From JABWBD01 sp040768665 (GTDB taxonomy: Bacteria; Planctomycetota; Planctomycetia; Pirellulales; Thermoguttaceae): a DNA stretch of 64,000 bases. A program made the position numbers and the translations under genes. Under the pieces are notes generated by a model. That model was not told the DNA's origin, made no database searches, and saw only the letters and a list, made by a program, of their open reading frames with translations. Shown here piece after piece: positions 34,780-43,530 of this stretch. Position 1 is the stretch's first letter. Each line of letters starts with the position of its first letter. Location: contig JAXGMN010000013.1 in assembly GCA_040768665.1 (NCBI GenBank), positions 186,001-250,000 of the forward strand, in the 5' to 3' direction.

Positions 34780-36363
34780 ATGAAGGCGACGAGATTACTG
34801 TGGATGCTGGTGCTTGCCGCCCTGTTCGTGGCGGGGCAGTTTGGTTGTCGTGAAGAGGCGCCCCAACCGGTGGGCCCGGATGTCGTTGGTCCTGAAATCG
34901 TAGACGAGCCGATGGACCAGCCCGAAGAACCGATGGCCGCACCCGAAGAAGCAGCAGAGCCGCAATTGCCTCCGCTGCCTGAATCGGGCGCTGCGAAGAC
35001 ACAAGAAGAGCCTGCCGAAATGCCTTTGACGCCGCCGGCGGTCGAGAAGCCGGCCGAAGCCGAGCCCGCTGAGGCCAAACCGGTTGAAGAGAAACCGGCG
35101 GTTACCATGCCGGACGAGAAGAAGCCTGCGGCGGACGAGAAAGCAGCCGAGGCGAAGCCTGGCGATCAGCCCGCCGTAAAAGAGGTGCCGGTCGATGCCA
35201 TGCCGGGCGAGAAGAAGCCCGAAGCAAAGGAGGAGGCAGCGGAAAAGAAGCCCGAAGAGAAAGCCGCTGAGAAGCCGCAAGAGAAGCCTCAGATGAAGGC
35301 CGAAGAGAAGAAGGAGGAGCCGGCGCAGAAAGAGGAGGAGAAGAAGCCTGCCGAGAAGGAAGAAAAGGCCGCGGATGCAAAGGCGAAGGAAAAGACGGTC
35401 GAGCCGGATGCCGCTCCGGACCTCACCAAAGTCCCCGCTGGACTGCCGCCGTTGCCGGTTCCTGAAGACAACCCGATGACGGTCGAGAAAGTAGCCCTGG
35501 GCAAGATGCTCTATTTCGACAAGCGGATCAGTGCCGATAATTCGATCTCATGCGCCACCTGTCACGACCCGAAGATGGCGTGGGCCGAACACACGCCCAC
35601 CAGCACCGGCATCGAGAAGCAGGTCGGCGCGCGCAATTCCCCCACGGTGATCAACGCGGCCTACGCAACCTCGCAGTTCTGGGACGGCCGTTCACCGAGT
35701 CTGGAGGATCAGGCTCTCGGACCGGTGGAAAATTCGATTGAAATGGGCCATTCCATGGAGGCGGTGGTCGAGGCCTTCACAAAGATCCCCGAGTACCAGA
35801 AGCGATTCAAGGAAGTCTTCGGCCGCGAGGTCAACAAGGAGGACTTCGGCCGCGCGATCGCCGCTTTCGAGCGGACGATCCTGAGCGGGAATTCCCCTTA
35901 CGACAAGTTCAAGGCGGGCGACGAGAACGCCCTGACGGAGGCCCAGAAGCGCGGCATGCACACGTTCGAAGATGCCGGCTGCACCGTCTGCCACACGCCG
36001 CCCTTGTTCAGCAACTACCGGTTCTACAACGCGGGCGTCGGCGTGGATAAGGAGAAGCCCGATCCGGGGCGCAAGGAAGTCACCGGCCGTGACAACGACA
36101 TGGGCGCGATGCGTGTACCGGGGCTGCGCGAGGTGGCGAACACGCATCCGTATTTTCATGACGGCAGCGCGAAGACGCTCGAGGAGGCCGTGGCCCTGAT
36201 GGCCGCCGGAGGGAAGGACAACCCCAACCTGTCGCCCATGCTCAAAGCGGTGCGGGCGGCGGAACTGACCAAGGACGACGAGAAAGATATCGTCGAATTC
36301 CTCAAGGCGCTTTCGGGCGAGTATCCGATCGTCGAACCGCCGCAACTGCCGGAGACCCCGTAG
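34780..36363 (+). CDS. diheme cytochrome c peroxidase-family lipoprotein with long Lys/Pro/Glu linker
   Basis: About 527 aa from ATG 34780 (AAAGGAG upstream). Export signal with a Cys at the end of the hydrophobic stretch (VLAALFVAGQFGC), so possibly a lipoprotein. Residues about 25-210 are a low-complexity Pro/Glu/Lys/Ala tract (repeats such as EKKPEEKAAEKPQEKP), like a wall- or membrane-spanning spacer. The catalytic part is a CcpA/MauG-type diheme domain with haem sites C258-x-x-C261-H262 (CATCH) and C401-x-x-C404-H405 (CTVCH), and conserved RNSPTVINAAY, WDGRSPSLEDQA and RVPGLREVANTHPYFHDGS. It likely reduces peroxide or acts as an electron carrier in the periplasm. A terminator follows. 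Confidence 0.9.
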   Translation: MKATRLLWMLVLAALFVAGQFGCREEAPQPVGPDVVGPEIVDEPMDQPEEPMAAPEEAAEPQLPPLPESGAAKTQEEPAEMPLTPPAVEKPAEAEPAEAKPVEEKPAVTMPDEKKPAADEKAAEAKPGDQPAVKEVPVDAMPGEKKPEAKEEAAEKKPEEKAAEKPQEKPQMKAEEKKEEPAQKEEEKKPAEKEEKAADAKAKEKTVEPDAAPDLTKVPAGLPPLPVPEDNPMTVEKVALGKMLYFDKRISADNSISCATCHDPKMAWAEHTPTSTGIEKQVGARNSPTVINAAYATSQFWDGRSPSLEDQALGPVENSIEMGHSMEAVVEAFTKIPEYQKRFKEVFGREVNKEDFGRAIAAFERTILSGNSPYDKFKAGDENALTEAQKRGMHTFEDAGCTVCHTPPLFSNYRFYNAGVGVDKEKPDPGRKEVTGRDNDMGAMRVPGLREVANTHPYFHDGSAKTLEEAVALMAAGGKDNPNLSPMLKAVRAAELTKDDEKDIVEFLKALSGEYPIVEPPQLPETP

Positions 36364-36387
36364 CACGCAGCTACCTGACGCATCACG

Positions 36388-36425
36388 AAACCCACCGGTC
36401 GCATCCGCCGATCGGTGGGTTTTTC
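36388..36425 (+). terminator. intrinsic terminator
   Basis: Stem AAACCCACCG/CGGTGGGTTT followed by TTTT, 25 bases after the peroxidase stop codon. Standard Rho-independent form. Confidence 0.85.
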
Positions 36426-36475
36426 ATTGGACCGGCGGCGAGACGGGCCGCGGAGCTAAGGATTGATCGAGAAAT

Positions 36476-36542
36476 AAGTGTCAGGAACCATTTGCCGGAA
36501 ACCGGCCCTTCGGGTGCTTCGCACAAATGGTTCCTGACACTT
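36476..36542. repeat. GTCAGGAACC-type palindrome (REP-like)
   Basis: Perfect 19-base arms (36476-36494 and 36524-36542) with a GC-rich centre; the T-run after the right arm adds to the stem. Palindromes of this sequence type are known next to RAYT-type transposases in other bacteria; no such gene is in the window. Confidence 0.75.
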
Positions 36543-36586
36543 TTTTCTCGAACGTTGCTAACGCGGGAAAGACTGCCCCGTTCGTT

Positions 36587-37957
36587 CTATAGAGTCCACG
36601 GCGAGCGCATCGGCCGCATGAGCAGCCCGTTGGCCTCGTCGTCGTTTGGGAAACGCTCCTGCTTCGGATCCCACTTGACCGTCCGGCCCAGGCGGATGGC
36701 CACGTTGCCGAGATGGCAGAGACTGGCCGAACGATGACCGACTTCGACCGGCGCCGCCGGTTCTTCCCGGCTCTTCACGCAATCGAGGAAGTTGCGGACG
36801 TGGGCCGAGGTTGCATCGGTCCGGATACTGCCGGAGGGGAACTCGGAAGTGATCAACGTCTCAGGCTCGCTTCGTGCCTTCCAGGGATAGGCCGTGGTTT
36901 CGATCATCCCTTCGGTGCCCTCGAAACGTGCTCCGACCGGCCTCTGGTTGGTCCTGCAGACCAGTTCGACTCCATTTTCATAGTGGCAGCGAAACTCGGT
37001 TTCCAGGGCCGTGTTGAACAGGCTTCCCTCGGGCAGCCAGGTCGCGCTGACATACTCGATCTCGACCGGCCCGCTGTCGTCCATCTCCAGCCCCCACTGG
37101 GCAAGATCATTCGAGTGCGCGCCGTAGTTGGTCACCTGCCCGCCCGAGTAGTCGTAATGGAACCGGAACCGGTAGAGACACCGGTCTTTGTGATAGGGCA
37201 CTTCGGGGGCCGGGCCGAGCCAGCGGTCGTAATCGAAGCCGTCGGGCACCGGCATCGGTTTCCAACCGGGCCCCGGGCCAACCTTATTGTTGTAGCCGAC
37301 GTTCGTGATCACGCGATTGACCCGTCCGATCTTGCCTTCACGAACCAGCCGGCAGACGTACGCATTCAGCGGGTTGCTCCGCTCCATGCTCCCGGTCTGG
37401 AGGACGCGCTTGTGCTTGCGGACCGCGTCGACCATGGCGCGGCCCTGGCCGATGGTCAGCGAAAGAGGCTTTTCGCAGTAGATATCTTTCCCCGCCTCCG
37501 CGGCTCGGATCGTCATGATGGCGTGCCACTGATCCGGGACCACGATCGTGACGGCGTCCACGTCGTCGCGGGCAAGCACTTCCCGGAAATCGACGTAGGG
37601 CTGGCAGGCCTTGTAGGCCGAAGCACCCGTCCGCTTGCGGTAATGCTCGTCGACGGTCTTCCGCGCCGGTTCCCGTCCGAGGTATTGATTGTCGTCGCGG
37701 TAGCCAAAGCTTGCCGTGTTGACGTCGCAGACGGCGACGACCTGGACGTCGTCGTTCTCGAGAAATCGCTTGAGGATGCCGCTGCCCTGGTTGCCGGTGC
37801 CGATGCACGCCACGTGGATGCGGTTGCTGGGCGCGTGAGAGCCAAAGACGGTCGCCGGGACGATCCACGGCAAAGCCGCCGAAGCGGTTCCCGCGGCGGT
37901 AATCTTCAGAAATCGACGACGGCCGCAGCGGGCGGCCGGAATAAGTTGATCGGCCAT
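36587..37957 (-). CDS. Tat-exported Gfo/Idh/MocA family oxidoreductase
   Basis: 456 aa. Leader CGRRRFLKITAAGTASAALP with twin arginines, then Rossmann motif (IHVACIGTGNQGSG), canonical EKP triad (IYCEKPLS), and the C-terminal domain with YSGGQVTNYGAHSNDLAQWG. This belongs to the planctomycete subfamily with the C-terminal PMRSPWTL-like end. Predicted NAD(P)-linked sugar dehydrogenase in the periplasm; substrate unknown. It diverges from the DUF5060 glycosidase gene with a 245-base gap holding two hairpin repeats, so the two may be co-regulated, but that is inference. Confidence 0.88.
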   Translation of the reverse strand: MADQLIPAARCGRRRFLKITAAGTASAALPWIVPATVFGSHAPSNRIHVACIGTGNQGSGILKRFLENDDVQVVAVCDVNTASFGYRDDNQYLGREPARKTVDEHYRKRTGASAYKACQPYVDFREVLARDDVDAVTIVVPDQWHAIMTIRAAEAGKDIYCEKPLSLTIGQGRAMVDAVRKHKRVLQTGSMERSNPLNAYVCRLVREGKIGRVNRVITNVGYNNKVGPGPGWKPMPVPDGFDYDRWLGPAPEVPYHKDRCLYRFRFHYDYSGGQVTNYGAHSNDLAQWGLEMDDSGPVEIEYVSATWLPEGSLFNTALETEFRCHYENGVELVCRTNQRPVGARFEGTEGMIETTAYPWKARSEPETLITSEFPSGSIRTDATSAHVRNFLDCVKSREEPAAPVEVGHRSASLCHLGNVAIRLGRTVKWDPKQERFPNDDEANGLLMRPMRSPWTL

Positions 37958-37981
37958 AACAATTGATTTCCGGTTTCACGT

Positions 37982-38006
37982 AGGTCCCGCTTGCCGAGCG
38001 GGACCT
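37982..38006. repeat. AGGTCCCGC-type hairpin
   Basis: Exact reverse complement of the unit at 30333..30357. Located 24 bases upstream of the start of the minus-strand Gfo/Idh/MocA gene. Confidence 0.75.
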
Positions 38007-38078
38007 GGAAGTGCGATTCCGCCCGGCAAGACCGACAGGGCGGGACATGTGCGGGGCCGAGCGTACTGCGTGCGTTTC

Positions 38079-38103
38079 AGGTCCCGCGCGGCACGCGGGA
38101 CCT
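38079..38103. repeat. AGGTCCCGC-type hairpin, variant
   Basis: Same arms, changed loop (CGCGGCACGCG). It lies in the divergent promoter region of the Gfo/Idh/MocA and DUF5060 genes. Confidence 0.75.
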
Positions 38104-38202
38104 ACTGGGCCCCATGCATCTATGCTATGCTAAACCACCCCGGGCGCTGCGTCAATCTTCTGCAGGCAACCGCTTGCCAGGTCCACTTCAGGGAGTCGTC
38201 GC

Positions 38203-41061
38203 ATGCGATTCGCATACTCCGTGCTGCTTCTCGCCGCTCTCGTTGCACCGGCCTCGGCCGGGTCGTTCCAACCGGACGGAGACGGCTTCGTCCTCCGCTC
38301 CGGTCGGGAGTACGTCCGCTTTGACCAGGGGAAATGGTCGGCCGGAATCGAAGACGGGCCGGTCGTCCGCTGGCACATGTTTCTCTGGCATGACCAGTGG
38401 GTTTATGAAACGCTGCCGGGCGGGCAGGTACAGTCTGGCCCGACGCTCGGCGACGACGGCGTTATCCGTATGAGCGGAACGTTCTCCGCGAGGAACGGCT
38501 CGGCCCCGGTCGAATACGCCTATCAGATCACTCCGGCGAAGACAGGGGTCTCTGTCCGCTGCGAGCTCACGAAGAGCGGGCCGCTGGAGCTTCGCAACGG
38601 CATCTGGCTGCACGTCGGCGTGGCAGGAGATCGGCTCACGCCGGCCAATCGCGTCTGGATCCGGCCCGCATCGTATGGCACGGTCCGTTCCGATATCAGC
38701 GGCGTCGGCGATGCGCTGCTTGTGGAGGTCGAGCGAAGCCGCGCGGTTTGTCTGGCCGCCCCCGGGTTTCACGAAGCGAACACCGAGGCAACGAAGAACT
38801 CCTCGCTTTTCCGGTACAACGTGCTTCGCGGCGACTTCGGCACGGACGAGAAAGCGGTCGTGGAGTATACCATCTCTTTCGCGGAAATGCCCGAAAGGCT
38901 GCCCGGGCAGATCGAACCCTCGCGAGAGCCGCTGGCCATCAGAAAAGCGACCGTCAGCGCGCAGCGCGTGCCGCAGTACGAGAAACTGGAAATCGACGTC
39001 GATCTGGGGGCTACGTACACGAATCCTTACGATCCGGACGAGGTCGCACTGGACGCCGTCTTCACCTCCCCGTCGGGCAAGCGGCACACCGTGCCCGGCT
39101 TCTTCCTGATCGAGTGCCGCCGCGAGGTCGTCGATGGCGCCGAGATGATGATCCCCGAGGGAAACGGCTCCTGGAAGGTCCGCTTTTCTCCGATGGAGGT
39201 GGGCCGTTACCGTTGGCACCTCAAGCTTCGAGACCGCAGCGGCGAGATCACGGGCGGCGAGGGGGCTTTCGAGGCGACGGCCCCGCAGCGTCCTGGATTC
39301 GTCCGCCGCAGCAAGGCGGATCCGCATTACCTGGCGTTCGACAACGGCGAGGGTTACTTTGCGATCGGCCACAACTTGCCCATCTACCATACGACCGGCC
39401 AGCTTGCCGACGAGGCCATGCGGAAGTTTGCCGCCGCGAAGGAAAATTTCAACCGCTGGTGGATGTGCTCCTACGGCTTCGGGATCGAGGGGAACCAAAA
39501 GCTGGGCTGGTATCGGCAGGATTCGGCGGCAAGAATCGACCTGTCCCTCGAAGTGGCCCGTGAACTGGGGCTTTACTACATGATGTGCATGGACACGCAC
39601 CAGGACTTCCGCGAGAGCGGCTGGGCCAAGAATCCCTTCAATGCAAAAAACGGGGGGCCGTGCCAATCGCCTCGCGGGTGGTTCACCGATGAGACCGCGC
39701 GGCGGCTCTACCGGAAACGGCTCCGCTACACCGTGGCTCGCTGGGGCTACAGCAGCAACGTCCTCTGCTGGGAATTCGGCAATGAGATGGAAGGCTGGGC
39801 CGATTCGCCGGACGAGGTGAAGTTCCCCTGGCATCGAGAGATGTCGGACTATCTGCGGTCGATCGATCCGTTTGCGCATCTTGTGACCACGAGCTTTTGG
39901 AGCAAGACCGGCCCGGAGCAGTACTGGGATCTCCCCAATATCGACATCGTCCAGACCCATTGCTACACCAACGACGACGGCAACGTGGCCGAGGCGGTCC
40001 GCGGCTACTGCCTTCACCAGTGGGAGCGATTCGACAAGCCGCATATCTTCGGCGAGTTCGGCATCCGCAGCCACTCCAGCACGGCCGATAAAGATCCGCA
40101 AGGCTGGGCGATTCACAGCGCGCTGTGGGCCGGCCTTTTCAGCTTTGCCGCCGGAGGGCCGGCGCCCTGGTGGCACGAAAACTACATCGAACCGCTCGAT
40201 CTCTATTTCCATTTCACGGCGCTGGCCAATTTTACCGAGGGGCTGCCGCTGGGCACCGCTCGCTGGGAACGGCTGGCGGTGAGTTCGCCGGAGTACGTCG
40301 ACAAGAATCGGAAGCCGGAGACCCGCGATGCGGTCGTCGTTCCGGACGGCCGCTGGGGCAAGCCCGAACAGAATGAGTTCGTGATGCAGGCCGACGGTAC
40401 ACTGGGCGGCGACCGCCGGCCGCACGCGCTGTTGCACGGCGGAGGCCATGCCGATCTGAAGAACCCGCCCACGTTCGTTGTCGACTACCCGTCGCCGGGC
40501 AAGTTCATCGTGCACGTCGATACGGTATCCAACTCCGGCCTGCTGCGGATCTGGATCGACGACCGGCAGGTTCTCGAGCGAGATCTTCCCTGTGGCGAAG
40601 GGCTCGGCAAGAAGAGTGTGTTCCGACCGCAGTGGAAGCTCTGGGAGACGATGTACGATGAAGACGTCGCCGTCGACGTGCCCGCCGGTCGCCATCGTAT
40701 CCGGGTGGAGAATTTTGGCCGCGACTGGGTAAAGGTCGCCCGCTACGAGATGACCGGATGCTGCGTGCTGGACAAGCCCAACGTGCTCGTTTGCGGAATG
40801 AAGAGCAAAGAGGTGGCGATGCTTTGGATCCAGAACCGCGATAGCTCGTGGTTCAACCACGCTCGGGACTCGGTGCCGGCTGTGGCGCAGTTCACGCTGA
40901 ACGTGACGGGGCTGCCGGACGGAGATTATCGGCTTGAGTGGTGGGAGACCTGGAAGGGAACCGTCGAGCGGGCGGAGCCCGCCGAGGTGCGAGGTGGAAG
41001 GCTGACGGTAATGGTTCCGGAGCTGGAAACGGACTTGGCGGTAAAGATCCTGCCAAGATAA
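38203..41061 (+). CDS. secreted DUF5060 glycoside hydrolase (GH-A barrel)
   Basis: 952 aa; GGGAG shortly upstream and a clear signal peptide (FAYSVLLLAALVAPASAG). Residues about 20-245 are a beta domain; 245-355 match the DUF5060 sandwich that precedes barrels in many putative collagenase/glycosidase proteins (LEIDVDLGATYTNPYDPDEV ... VGRYRWHLKLRD). The barrel follows (YFAIGHNLPIYH ... FNRWWMCSYGF). The likely acid/base is E528 in CWEFGNEMEGW and the nucleophile E618 in IFGEFGIRSH, 90 residues apart as in clan GH-A. A C-terminal carbohydrate-binding-type domain starts at about 770. Substrate unknown. Confidence 0.82.
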   Translation: MRFAYSVLLLAALVAPASAGSFQPDGDGFVLRSGREYVRFDQGKWSAGIEDGPVVRWHMFLWHDQWVYETLPGGQVQSGPTLGDDGVIRMSGTFSARNGSAPVEYAYQITPAKTGVSVRCELTKSGPLELRNGIWLHVGVAGDRLTPANRVWIRPASYGTVRSDISGVGDALLVEVERSRAVCLAAPGFHEANTEATKNSSLFRYNVLRGDFGTDEKAVVEYTISFAEMPERLPGQIEPSREPLAIRKATVSAQRVPQYEKLEIDVDLGATYTNPYDPDEVALDAVFTSPSGKRHTVPGFFLIECRREVVDGAEMMIPEGNGSWKVRFSPMEVGRYRWHLKLRDRSGEITGGEGAFEATAPQRPGFVRRSKADPHYLAFDNGEGYFAIGHNLPIYHTTGQLADEAMRKFAAAKENFNRWWMCSYGFGIEGNQKLGWYRQDSAARIDLSLEVARELGLYYMMCMDTHQDFRESGWAKNPFNAKNGGPCQSPRGWFTDETARRLYRKRLRYTVARWGYSSNVLCWEFGNEMEGWADSPDEVKFPWHREMSDYLRSIDPFAHLVTTSFWSKTGPEQYWDLPNIDIVQTHCYTNDDGNVAEAVRGYCLHQWERFDKPHIFGEFGIRSHSSTADKDPQGWAIHSALWAGLFSFAAGGPAPWWHENYIEPLDLYFHFTALANFTEGLPLGTARWERLAVSSPEYVDKNRKPETRDAVVVPDGRWGKPEQNEFVMQADGTLGGDRRPHALLHGGGHADLKNPPTFVVDYPSPGKFIVHVDTVSNSGLLRIWIDDRQVLERDLPCGEGLGKKSVFRPQWKLWETMYDEDVAVDVPAGRHRIRVENFGRDWVKVARYEMTGCCVLDKPNVLVCGMKSKEVAMLWIQNRDSSWFNHARDSVPAVAQFTLNVTGLPDGDYRLEWWETWKGTVERAEPAEVRGGRLTVMVPELETDLAVKILPR

Positions 41062-41177
41062 CTTGAAGGCAGAGGCCAAAGGCCCGCGATGGGGTTGCCG
41101 TGAGCCCTCTGAACAACTAAGCTTATATTGGAAGATCATGAATTCGGACGGCGTTTGCAGTTGGAAAGAGGTGCTGT

Positions 41178-41528
41178 ATGGTTCAACTGAGCGTGGAGGT
41201 TCCTGAGGATTTGGCCCAGCGGATTCGACCGCTCACTTCATGGCTTCCGACAGTCCTGGAACTGAGTCTGGTCGGATTTCATACCCAAGCATCCGGAACA
41301 GCCACCGAGTTGGTTCAGTTCCTGTCTACAGAACCGTCGCCGGAAAAGGTCCTCGAATACCATGCGTCCGAGCAGACGCAAGCACGGCTTCGGCGTCTGC
41401 TGGCCTTGAACGAAGCAGGATTGTTGAATCAATTAGAGCAGCGGGAGCTCGATGAATTGCAGGGGGTAGAGCATAGCGTGATTATGCTTAAAGCGCAGGC
41501 TGCCTCGCGAATGAGCGGGAAGCCATGA
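41178..41528 (+). CDS. small helical ORF, paralogue of the HNH partner, without its HNH gene
   Basis: 116 aa (MVQLSVEVPEDLAQRIRPL...). Residues 70-113 (RLRRLLALNEAGLLNQLEQR, then ELDELQGVEHSVIMLKAQ) align with residues 46-89 of the 2301..2588 product. The stop overlaps an ATG (ATGA at 41525-41528), the usual coupling with a downstream partner, and that frame begins MTKADVVNRNRFVTQ but then runs antisense into hpnG with no HNH residues. It appears to be an orphan member of a two-gene unit. Function unknown; antitoxin-like or accessory role is inference. Confidence 0.65.
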   Translation: MVQLSVEVPEDLAQRIRPLTSWLPTVLELSLVGFHTQASGTATELVQFLSTEPSPEKVLEYHASEQTQARLRRLLALNEAGLLNQLEQRELDELQGVEHSVIMLKAQAASRMSGKP

Positions 41529-41561
41529 CGAAGGCTGATGTCGTCAACCGCAACCGATTCG

Positions 41562-42464
41562 TCACGCAGTTTTTTCTCCCTCCCCCCGCGGCACAAGTTG
41601 TTCGATCGTCGCGGCCAGGAACTTCCCCAGACGATCGGACGCGACGAGAGCCGTTTCCTTGAGTTGCCACATATCTTTGACGCTCGCCGGACGGTTCCAC
41701 ACCGTGCCGACCACCGCGCCAAACTTCGACAACTTCGTGCTCTGCCGCATCAACTTTTCCAGGTCCGGCGGAAGCTGCTCGTCCACCGCATCGGTAACCA
41801 CGCGAATCGCAAGAAACTTCACCTCGCGCTGACGGCAGACTTCCGCCACCGCAAAGCTCTCCATGTCCACGCCAAGCGCATGGTGGCGCACGCCGAGCGC
41901 CCGCTTCTCCGAAGGCAGCCGGAGAATCTCGTCGACGGTCACGAGCGATCCCACATGGACGCCCGGCGTTCTCGCCAGCGACTCGGGATCGACTTTCAAA
42001 TCGACTTTGAGCTGCTGGCCCGTCGCGTCCTTGAGCGTGTCGGCCATGATCACGTCGTGCCGTTTGACACCGGCAGCCAGCCCGCCGACGAACCCCGCCG
42101 AGACGAGCCAACGGGGTTTGTGTCCGGAAATCATCGCTTCGGCCGCCTGCCGGGCGGCTGCCTTTCCGGAACCGGAGCGAAACAACACGATCTTGCGTCC
42201 GCGATAGCCGCCTTCCTTTGCCGTGAAACCATAGCCGCGGGTCGTGACGACCCCGCTGAGCAGATCCTCTAGCCCTCCCGACTCGATGCCCAGCGCGAAG
42301 ACCACCCCGACGTCCGCCGGACGCTCTTCCGGTTCATCGGGCGGCTGCTGAGCCGCTTCCCCGGCAGCGGCGAATTCCTTGCGGGCCGCCTCGACAACGG
42401 TCTGGCGGACTTTTTCCCGAGCGGCGTTCTGAAGCCAGTTGCGGACAAGATAGCGGAGAACCAT
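41562..42464 (-). CDS. hpnG: hopanoid-associated nucleoside phosphorylase/nucleosidase
   Basis: 300 aa of the PNP/UDP phosphorylase superfamily. Signature parts: VGVVFALGIESGGL, phosphate/substrate region RSGSGKAAARQAAEAMI, WLVSAGFVGGLA, and the acid region HHALGVDMESFAVAEVCRQ. In hopanoid clusters this family (HpnG) removes adenine from adenosylhopane to give ribosylhopane. The assignment rests on being the last gene of shc-hpnH-hpnG, with 31 bases to hpnH; an MTA/SAH nucleosidase is the other possibility by fold. N-terminal 50 residues are an Ala/Glu-rich extension. Confidence 0.85.
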   Translation of the reverse strand: MVLRYLVRNWLQNAAREKVRQTVVEAARKEFAAAGEAAQQPPDEPEERPADVGVVFALGIESGGLEDLLSGVVTTRGYGFTAKEGGYRGRKIVLFRSGSGKAAARQAAEAMISGHKPRWLVSAGFVGGLAAGVKRHDVIMADTLKDATGQQLKVDLKVDPESLARTPGVHVGSLVTVDEILRLPSEKRALGVRHHALGVDMESFAVAEVCRQREVKFLAIRVVTDAVDEQLPPDLEKLMRQSTKLSKFGAVVGTVWNRPASVKDMWQLKETALVASDRLGKFLAATIEQLVPRGEGEKTA

Positions 42465-42495
42465 CCCCGAATCTTGAATCCTCGAAGAGCGAAAG

Positions 42496-43515
42496 TCAAG
42501 TCATCTGCCAGGCGGCCATACGAAGCATCGCGCGGAGGTCGCGCTGCGCGGCAAAGACCGCGGCAGGCTCGAAGCCGCAGTGCATCATGCAATGCTCACA
42601 GCGAGGATCGTTGCCGGGCCCGAGATCCTCCCACTGTGTCGACTCGATGAGATCCCGATAGGTGGGATAGTGGCCGTCGGTGATCAGGTAGCAGGGCCCT
42701 TTCCATCCCTTGATGTTCCTGGTCGGATTGGCCCAGGCGGCGCAGCTCAACTCGCGCTCGCCCGCCAGAAACTCCAGGTACAGCGGCGAGGTCACCATCC
42801 GATAGCTTCGGAGCAGTTCCCTCGCCTGCCGGAATTTGGCACGGATCTCGTCGCGGGTGAGGAAGATCTCGGCCGCGCCGTCGGGATTGGTCTCTTGCAC
42901 CGCCGCGTAGCCGTAGGCCGGGGCGATCATGAAGCCGTCGACATCCAGTTCTGTCAAAAAATCGTAGAGAACGGCGATTTCGTGGATGTCGGTCTCGCGA
43001 TAGACGGTCGTGTTCGTGCAGACCTGGAAACCAGCCGCCTTGGCCGCCTTGATTCCCGCCACGGCCTTGGCAAACACGCCTTGCCGTTGGACGGCCTGGT
43101 CGTGCGTCGCCTCCATGCCGTCGAGGTGGACGTTGATGAACAGTCGGGAGCCGGGGCGAAACCCCGGGAGCTTCTTCTCCAGCGAGGTTCCATTCGTGCA
43201 CAGGTAAACGTGCTTCCCCCGCGCGACCGTCTTGGCGACCAGTTCCTCGATGCCGCGGTAGATCAGCGGCTCACCGCCGCAAATGCTGACAATCGGAGCA
43301 CCGCACTCGTCGATCGAGCTGAGGCACTCCTCGACGGACAACGTGCGGTTGATCGTGCTTGCGTACTCCCGGATCCGCCCGCAACCGGTGCAGGTGAGAT
43401 TGCACGCGTGCAGAGGCTCCAGCATCAGGACCAGGGGGAACTTCTGTTGGCCCGACAGTCGTTTCTTGATGAGGTAGCTCGTCAGCGAGCGGGTAAGGGA
43501 AAGCGGAAATCGCAT
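42496..43515 (-). CDS. hpnH: adenosyl-hopene transferase, radical SAM
   Basis: 339 aa. Radical SAM cluster motif C38-x3-C42-x2-C45 in ACNLTCTGCGRI; SAM-binding GGEP in SICGGEPLIY. A C-terminal cysteine set (CEHCMMHCGFEP) belongs to the HpnH pattern (SPASM-like). HpnH couples adenosine from SAM to diploptene. Position directly after squalene-hopene cyclase (15-base gap) and before hpnG supports the call. Cytoplasmic, membrane-associated chemistry. Confidence 0.92.
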   Translation of the reverse strand: MRFPLSLTRSLTSYLIKKRLSGQQKFPLVLMLEPLHACNLTCTGCGRIREYASTINRTLSVEECLSSIDECGAPIVSICGGEPLIYRGIEELVAKTVARGKHVYLCTNGTSLEKKLPGFRPGSRLFINVHLDGMEATHDQAVQRQGVFAKAVAGIKAAKAAGFQVCTNTTVYRETDIHEIAVLYDFLTELDVDGFMIAPAYGYAAVQETNPDGAAEIFLTRDEIRAKFRQARELLRSYRMVTSPLYLEFLAGERELSCAAWANPTRNIKGWKGPCYLITDGHYPTYRDLIESTQWEDLGPGNDPRCEHCMMHCGFEPAAVFAAQRDLRAMLRMAAWQMT

Positions 43516-43530
43516 GGGTTACCTGAAGTT

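Noticed and set aside
35100..35400. Repetitive GAGAAGCC/GAAGAAG tract as a possible DNA repeat or CRISPR-like array
   Set aside because: It is irregular and stays in frame, encoding the Lys/Pro/Glu tether of the peroxidase-family lipoprotein.
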